Source: Falsiroseomonas sp.
Lineage (GTDB): Bacteria; Pseudomonadota; Alphaproteobacteria; Acetobacterales; Acetobacteraceae
Direction: 5' to 3'
Length of the DNA: 49,644 nucleotides
Assembly (NCBI RefSeq): GCF_030695085.1
Contig: NZ_JAUYTS010000045.1
Coordinates: forward strand, 1 to 49,644
Made by a program: the position numbers and the translations under genes. Below the pieces are notes generated by a model that was not told the origin of the DNA, made no database searches, and saw only the letters and a program-made list of their open reading frames with translations. Below, in pieces: positions 43,117 through 49,644 of the stretch. Positions within the stretch are counted from its first letter, which is position 1; each line of letters begins with the position of its first letter.

Positions 43117-44001
43117 ATGTCCGCAAAACCCCCTTCCTTCCAGGACATCATCCTGCGCCTCCATAATTTCTGGAGCGCGCAGGGCTGCCTGATCCTGCAG
43201 CCCTACGACATGGAAGTCGGCGCCGGCACCTTCCACCCGGCGACGACGCTGCGGGCGCTGGGGTCGAAGCCCTGGTCGGCCGCCTATGTGCAGCCGTCCC
43301 GCCGGCCCTCGGACGGTCGCTATGGCGAGAATCCGAACCGGCTGCAGCACTACTACCAGTACCAGGTCATCATGAAGCCGAGCCCGGCCGATGCGCAGGA
43401 TCTGCTGCTGGCCAGCTATCGCGACCTCGGCCTCGACCCGATGAAGCATGATTTCCGCTTCGTCGAGGATGACTGGGAAAGCCCGACGCTCGGCGCCTGG
43501 GGCCTGGGGTGGGAGATCTGGTGCGACGGGATGGAGGTGGGCCAGTTCACCTATTTCCAACAGGTCGGCGGCATCACCTGCGAGGTGCCGTCCTTCGAGA
43601 TGACCTACGGCCTGGAACGCCTGGCGATGTTCATCCAGGACGTGGACGATGTGTACGAACTGGATTTCAACGGTGCCGTTGAAGGCAGGGGGGGCGTGAA
43701 GTACGGCGAGGTGTTCCGCCGCGCCGAGGTCGAATACAGCCACCACAACTTCACCGGCGCCGACACCGCCATGCTGTTCCAGCATTTCGCGGACGCCGAA
43801 AAGGAATGCCAGTCCCTGCTGGCCTATGACCCGCCGCTGGCCCTGCCGGCCTACGACCAATGCATCAAGGCGTCCCACCGCTTCAACCTGCTCGACGCCC
43901 GCGGCGCCATCAGCGTGACGGAACGCGCCGCCTATATCGGCCGCGTCCGGGCATTGGCAAAAGGCTGCTGCGAGGCCTGGGTCGCGGGCGAGACCGCGTG
44001 A
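43117..44001 (+). CDS. glyQ: Glycine--tRNA ligase alpha subunit
   Basis: A 294-residue catalytic subunit of the alpha2beta2 bacterial glycyl-tRNA synthetase (class II). Motifs include [12 protein letters not shown] at the N-terminus, [34 protein letters not shown] (class II motif 2 Arg) and [14 protein letters not shown] (motif 3). Length equals the family norm. In most Proteobacteria glyS follows directly; here a vapBC pair lies between. glyQ, vapB, vapC, glyS and ppdK are all rightward. Confidence 0.98.
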   Translation: MSAKPPSFQDIILRLHNFWSAQGCLILQPYDMEVGAGTFHPATTLRALGSKPWSAAYVQPSRRPSDGRYGENPNRLQHYYQYQVIMKPSPADAQDLLLASYRDLGLDPMKHDFRFVEDDWESPTLGAWGLGWEIWCDGMEVGQFTYFQQVGGITCEVPSFEMTYGLERLAMFIQDVDDVYELDFNGAVEGRGGVKYGEVFRRAEVEYSHHNFTGADTAMLFQHFADAEKECQSLLAYDPPLALPAYDQCIKASHRFNLLDARGAISVTERAAYIGRVRALAKGCCEAWVAGETA

Positions 44002-44014
44002 CTTTGAGGCCGTT

Positions 44015-44046
44015 TTCTACCATGATGCCCTGCCATTCTACCATGA
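44015..44046 (+). promoter_or_regulatory. Direct repeats upstream of vapB, candidate VapBC operator
   Basis: TTCTACCATGA occurs twice (44015-44025 and 44036-44046), with starts 21 bases apart, i.e. two DNA helical turns on the same face. It lies between the glyQ stop and the vapB ATG, where VapBC complexes usually bind to repress their own promoter. Function is inferred from position and periodicity. Confidence 0.5.
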
Positions 44047-44053
44047 GGGCGCC

Positions 44054-44317
44054 ATGGGCCAGTTGAACATCAAGGATGATGCGCTGATCGCCGATGCGAA
44101 GGCGCTGGCGGAGCTTCTGGGCACCAGCACCACCGCGGCGCTGCGGGAGGCGGTGCAGAGCCGCCTGGCCAGCGAACGCGCGGCCAGGGAAGACAGGGCG
44201 CGCCAGCGCTACGCAGCCATCATGGCGATCGCCGACCGCGTGGCCGCGCGGACGCCGGCCCATCTCCGCACGAGCGATCACTCCGATCTCTATGATGAGA
44301 ATGGCCTGCCCAAGTGA
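44054..44317 (+). CDS. vapB: VapB-type antitoxin (PSK transcription factor family)
   Basis: An 87-residue antitoxin. The N-terminus (MGQLNIKDDALIADAKALAE) and TSTTAALREAVQSRL match the Rv0623/PSK DNA-binding fold; the charged C-terminal half (ARQRYAAIMA to SDLYDENGLPK) should wrap the toxin. GAGGG precedes the ATG. The stop overlaps the vapC start (GTGA). With the upstream direct repeats it probably autoregulates the pair, and by read-through could influence glyS. Confidence 0.9.
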   Translation: MGQLNIKDDALIADAKALAELLGTSTTAALREAVQSRLASERAAREDRARQRYAAIMAIADRVAARTPAHLRTSDHSDLYDENGLPK

Positions 44318-44703
44318 TCCTCGACACCTCGGCGCTGATGGCGGTGCTCTTCAAGGAGCGGGATTTCGAGGCCTTTGGCCATGCCATGACGCAGGCTGAC
44401 CATGTGGCGATATCCGCCGCGACGTTGGTGGAGGCCACCATCGTGGTGACCGGCCGTGATGGGGACCAGGGGGCTGCTGATCTGCGGGGGCTTCTGGCTG
44501 AGCTCCGCGCCGAGGTGGTGCCGGTGACGGAGCGGGCCGCCCAGGCAGCTTTTGATGGCTGGCACCGCTTCGGCAAGGGCCGCCATAAGGCCGCGCTGAA
44601 TTTTGGCGATTGCTTCGCCTATGCCCTGGCGCGGGAGCGCAATGCGCCGCTGCTGTTCAAGGGCACCGATTTTTCCGAGACCGATGTGAAGGCCGCGATC
44701 TGA
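44314..44703 (+). CDS. vapC: VapC-type PIN-domain ribonuclease toxin
   Basis: A 129-residue PIN nuclease with the acidic set Asp 4 (MILDTSAL), Glu 40 (TLVEAT), Asp 99 (NFGDCFAYALA) and Asp 119 (FKGTDF), all intact. VapC toxins cut tRNA anticodon stems or rRNA. The GTG 44314 start overlaps vapB, and the TGA overlaps the glyS ATG by one base (TGATG), so ribosomes finishing vapC can restart on glyS. Insertion inside the glyQS operon is the odd point. Confidence 0.92.
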   Translation: MILDTSALMAVLFKERDFEAFGHAMTQADHVAISAATLVEATIVVTGRDGDQGAADLRGLLAELRAEVVPVTERAAQAAFDGWHRFGKGRHKAALNFGDCFAYALARERNAPLLFKGTDFSETDVKAAI

Positions 44704-46844
44704 TGCCGGAGTTTCTGCTCGAACTCTTCTCCGAGGAGATTCCGGCGCGCATGCAAGCGCGCGGTGCCGAGGATCTGGCGAAGGCCTTCGCCTCCGCCGC
44801 CGCGCCGCTGCTGGAAGGCGCGCCGAAGCCGTTCTACGGCCCGCGCCGCATCGGCCTGTCCGCCACGCTGCGCGCCGAAGTCACGACGGAAGGCAAGGAG
44901 GAACGCGGCCCACGCACCGCCGCGCCGCCGGCCGCGCTGGACGGTTTCCTCCGCAAGCACGGCGCCACGCGGGAACAGCTGGTCGAGCAGAACGGCTTCT
45001 GGGTGCTGCAGAAGCCGGGCGAGACCATCGCCGCCGCCACGCTGCTGGCGCAGGTGCTGCCCGGGTTGATCGGCGGCTTCGGTTGGCCGAAATCCATGCG
45101 CTGGAACGGCCCCTTCACCTGGGTCCGCCCGCTGCATCGCATCCTGTGCCTGCTCGACGGCGCCGTGGTGCCCTTTGCCATCGAGGCGCTGCCGGGCATG
45201 ACGAGCGGCAACCTCACCGAGGGCCATCGCATCATGGCCGCGGCCGACCGCGTCTTCACCGTGACCGGCCTCGCCGATTACGAAGCCGGCCTGCGCGCCC
45301 GCTTCGTGGAGCCGGACGCCGCCGCGCGCATGGCGCTGATCGAACAGGGCCTGGCCAAGCTCGCCGCCGAACAGGGCGTCGCCGTGGTGCCTGATCGCGG
45401 GCTGCTGGAGGAGGTGGCCGGGCTGGTCGAATGGCCGGTGCCGCTGCTCGGCCGCATCGATGCCGCCTTCATGGACCTGCCGCCGGAGCTGATGCGCACC
45501 ACCATGCGGGTGAACCAGCGCTACTTCTCGCTGGTCAAGCCGGATGGCGGAGCGGCGCCCTTCTTCGGGCTGGTGGCGAATATTGCCGCCACCGATGGCG
45601 GCGCGACGCTGATCGCGGGCAACGAGCGCGTGCTGCGGGCGCGCCTGTCCGATGCGCGGTTCTTCTGGGACCAGGACCGCAAGCAGCGGCTGGAGGACTT
45701 CCTGCCGAAGCTGGACTCCGTGGTGTTCCACGCGAAGCTCGGCACCCAGGGACAGCGCGTGGCGCGGCTGGAGCGGCTGGCGCGCTGGCTGGCGCCGCAT
45801 GTGGGCGCCGACCCGGCATTGGCCGCCCGCGCCGCGAAGCTGGCCAAGGCGGACCTCGCCTCCGGCCTGGTCGGTGAATTCCCCGAATTGCAGGGCACCA
45901 TCGGCCGCTACTACGCGCTGCACCAGGGCGAGACCACGGCGGTGGCCGAGGCGATCGGCACGCAGTACCGGCCGATGGGCCCGGGCGATGCGGTGCCGGC
46001 GGAACCTGTCGCCATCGCGGTCGCCCTGGCCGACAAGCTGGACACGCTGGCCGGCTTCTTCGCGGTCGATGAACGCCCCACCGGCTCCGGCGACCCCTTC
46101 GCGCTGCGCCGTGCGGCTCTCGGCACCATCCGCATCATCCGGGAAAACCGGCTGCGGCTGCGGTTGGAGGATGCGCTGGCCGAGGCCTTCTTCGGCTTCC
46201 CCCAGGCGCTCGGCGAAACCGCCAATCCGGAATTCGGCATGGCCGTGGCGCAGGACAAGCTGAAGACCGGCTGGCAGCCCGCCCCCCGCGGCGCCCATCC
46301 GCCGATGGTCGCCGCCTTTGCCGCCGGGCTGCTCGACTTCCTCGCCGAACGCCTCCGCGTCCAGCTGCGCGCCGAGGGTGCGCGCCACGACCTGGTCGCC
46401 GCCGCCTTCGGGCGCGGGGAGGAGGACGACCTGCTGCGCCTGTTGGCCCGCGCCGAGGCGCTGCAGGCGCTGGTGGAAGGCGCGGATGGCCCCAACCTGC
46501 TCGCCGCCGCCAAGCGCGCCGCCAACATCCTGCGAATCGAGGACAAGAAGGACGGTCCCCATGTCGGCCCGGTGGACCCGGCCTTGCTGACGGCGCCGGA
46601 GGAACAGGCGCTCGCCGCCGCGCTCGGCCAGGCCGAACCCGCCGTCGCCCAGGCCCTGGCCGCCGAAAACTTCGCCGCCGCCATGTCGGCGCTGGCCGCA
46701 CTCCGCGCCCCGCTCGACGCGTTTTTCGAGAAGGTCATCGTCAACGACGCCGATCCGGCAACCCGCGCCAACCGGCTGCGCTTGCTCGCACGGCTCAGGG
46801 GCGGCATGGATACCGTCGCAGACTTTTCCAGGATCGAAGGCTGA
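44703..46844 (+). CDS. glyS: Glycine--tRNA ligase beta subunit
   Basis: A 713-residue tRNA-binding subunit. It begins PEFLLELFSEEIPARMQ, the family N-terminus, followed by YGPRRIGLSATL and MRWNGPFTWVRPLHRI; FFWDQDRKQRLEDF and FFVDERPTGSGDPFALRR-type sections (cut here) mark the central HD-like region. The C-terminal anticodon-binding domain ends NRLRLLARL. ATG 44703 overlaps the vapC stop, so translation is coupled to the toxin instead of glyQ. The sequence is complete and intact. Confidence 0.97.
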   Translation: MPEFLLELFSEEIPARMQARGAEDLAKAFASAAAPLLEGAPKPFYGPRRIGLSATLRAEVTTEGKEERGPRTAAPPAALDGFLRKHGATREQLVEQNGFWVLQKPGETIAAATLLAQVLPGLIGGFGWPKSMRWNGPFTWVRPLHRILCLLDGAVVPFAIEALPGMTSGNLTEGHRIMAAADRVFTVTGLADYEAGLRARFVEPDAAARMALIEQGLAKLAAEQGVAVVPDRGLLEEVAGLVEWPVPLLGRIDAAFMDLPPELMRTTMRVNQRYFSLVKPDGGAAPFFGLVANIAATDGGATLIAGNERVLRARLSDARFFWDQDRKQRLEDFLPKLDSVVFHAKLGTQGQRVARLERLARWLAPHVGADPALAARAAKLAKADLASGLVGEFPELQGTIGRYYALHQGETTAVAEAIGTQYRPMGPGDAVPAEPVAIAVALADKLDTLAGFFAVDERPTGSGDPFALRRAALGTIRIIRENRLRLRLEDALAEAFFGFPQALGETANPEFGMAVAQDKLKTGWQPAPRGAHPPMVAAFAAGLLDFLAERLRVQLRAEGARHDLVAAAFGRGEEDDLLRLLARAEALQALVEGADGPNLLAAAKRAANILRIEDKKDGPHVGPVDPALLTAPEEQALAAALGQAEPAVAQALAAENFAAAMSALAALRAPLDAFFEKVIVNDADPATRANRLRLLARLRGGMDTVADFSRIEG

Positions 46845-46910
46845 GCCACGGCGCCCTCCCCCCACTCCCCTGGGGGCTCCGTCACAGTCCAAACAGGAGA
46901 ACGCCGTTCC

Positions 46911-49583
<2,673 letters not shown>

Positions 49584-49644
49584 GAGGGCTGAAGTCGGCG
49601 CTGGTGATTGCAGGGAGGGCGCTGCCCTCCCTGCACCCTCCCGC

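Overview
The window is high-GC chromosomal DNA with dense gene packing, many 1-4 base start/stop overlaps and frequent GTG/TTG starts. Gene content and order (yfgM-bamB-der, glyQ/glyS-ppdK, pbpC beside a bacterial alpha-2-macroglobulin, split UxaA/SAF lyase genes, HpcH/HpaI aldolase, PEP-mutase-like decarboxylase) suggest an alphaproteobacterium of the Acetobacteraceae, Roseomonas-like. This placement is inferred from style and protein resemblance; no rRNA marker is present. No rRNA, tRNA, transposase or CRISPR array was recognised.

Layout: 1-4256 holds the end of an alpha-2-macroglobulin gene coupled to pbpC (periplasmic defence and peptidoglycan repair). 4201-8028 holds an RluA-type pseudouridine synthase, a PfkB sugar kinase, a voltage-sensor ion channel with an atypical pore, and an exported SMP-30-like lactonase. 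8124-17762 is metabolic: two methyltransferases, an aldolase, a D-lactate-dehydrogenase-like flavoprotein, an MFS carrier, a tiny membrane peptide ending in a haem motif, a universal stress protein, a degenerate HD protein, a SuyAB/UxaA-like lyase and a fold-IV aminotransferase. 17764-21457 is an envelope-stress type module: a two-component system divergent from an HtrA protease. 21577-29860 contains an oxaloacetate-decarboxylase-like enzyme, der-bamB-yfgM, a lipoprotein, a very proline-rich protein with 30-bp repeats, and dihydroorotase.

From about 29.93 to 32.54 kb the composition changes abruptly to lower GC and A/T-ending codons. This insert carries two co-directional genes: an uncharacterised alpha-helical protein with a HEPN/Abi-like motif and an ORC/Cdc6-type AAA ATPase with a helix-hairpin-helix tail. 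It is the best candidate for an undescribed system, possibly defence.

After the island come an envelope-sugar operon (GT9-GT4-asnB), ygfZ, a cysteine hydrolase/FAD monooxygenase pair, an S49 protease, an orphan PAS histidine kinase, an alpha/beta hydrolase and a SnoaL-like protein. The window ends with glyQ-vapB-vapC-glyS-ppdK. A VapBC toxin-antitoxin pair lies between the two subunit genes of glycyl-tRNA synthetase, with a direct-repeat operator candidate in front and vapC translationally coupled to glyS.
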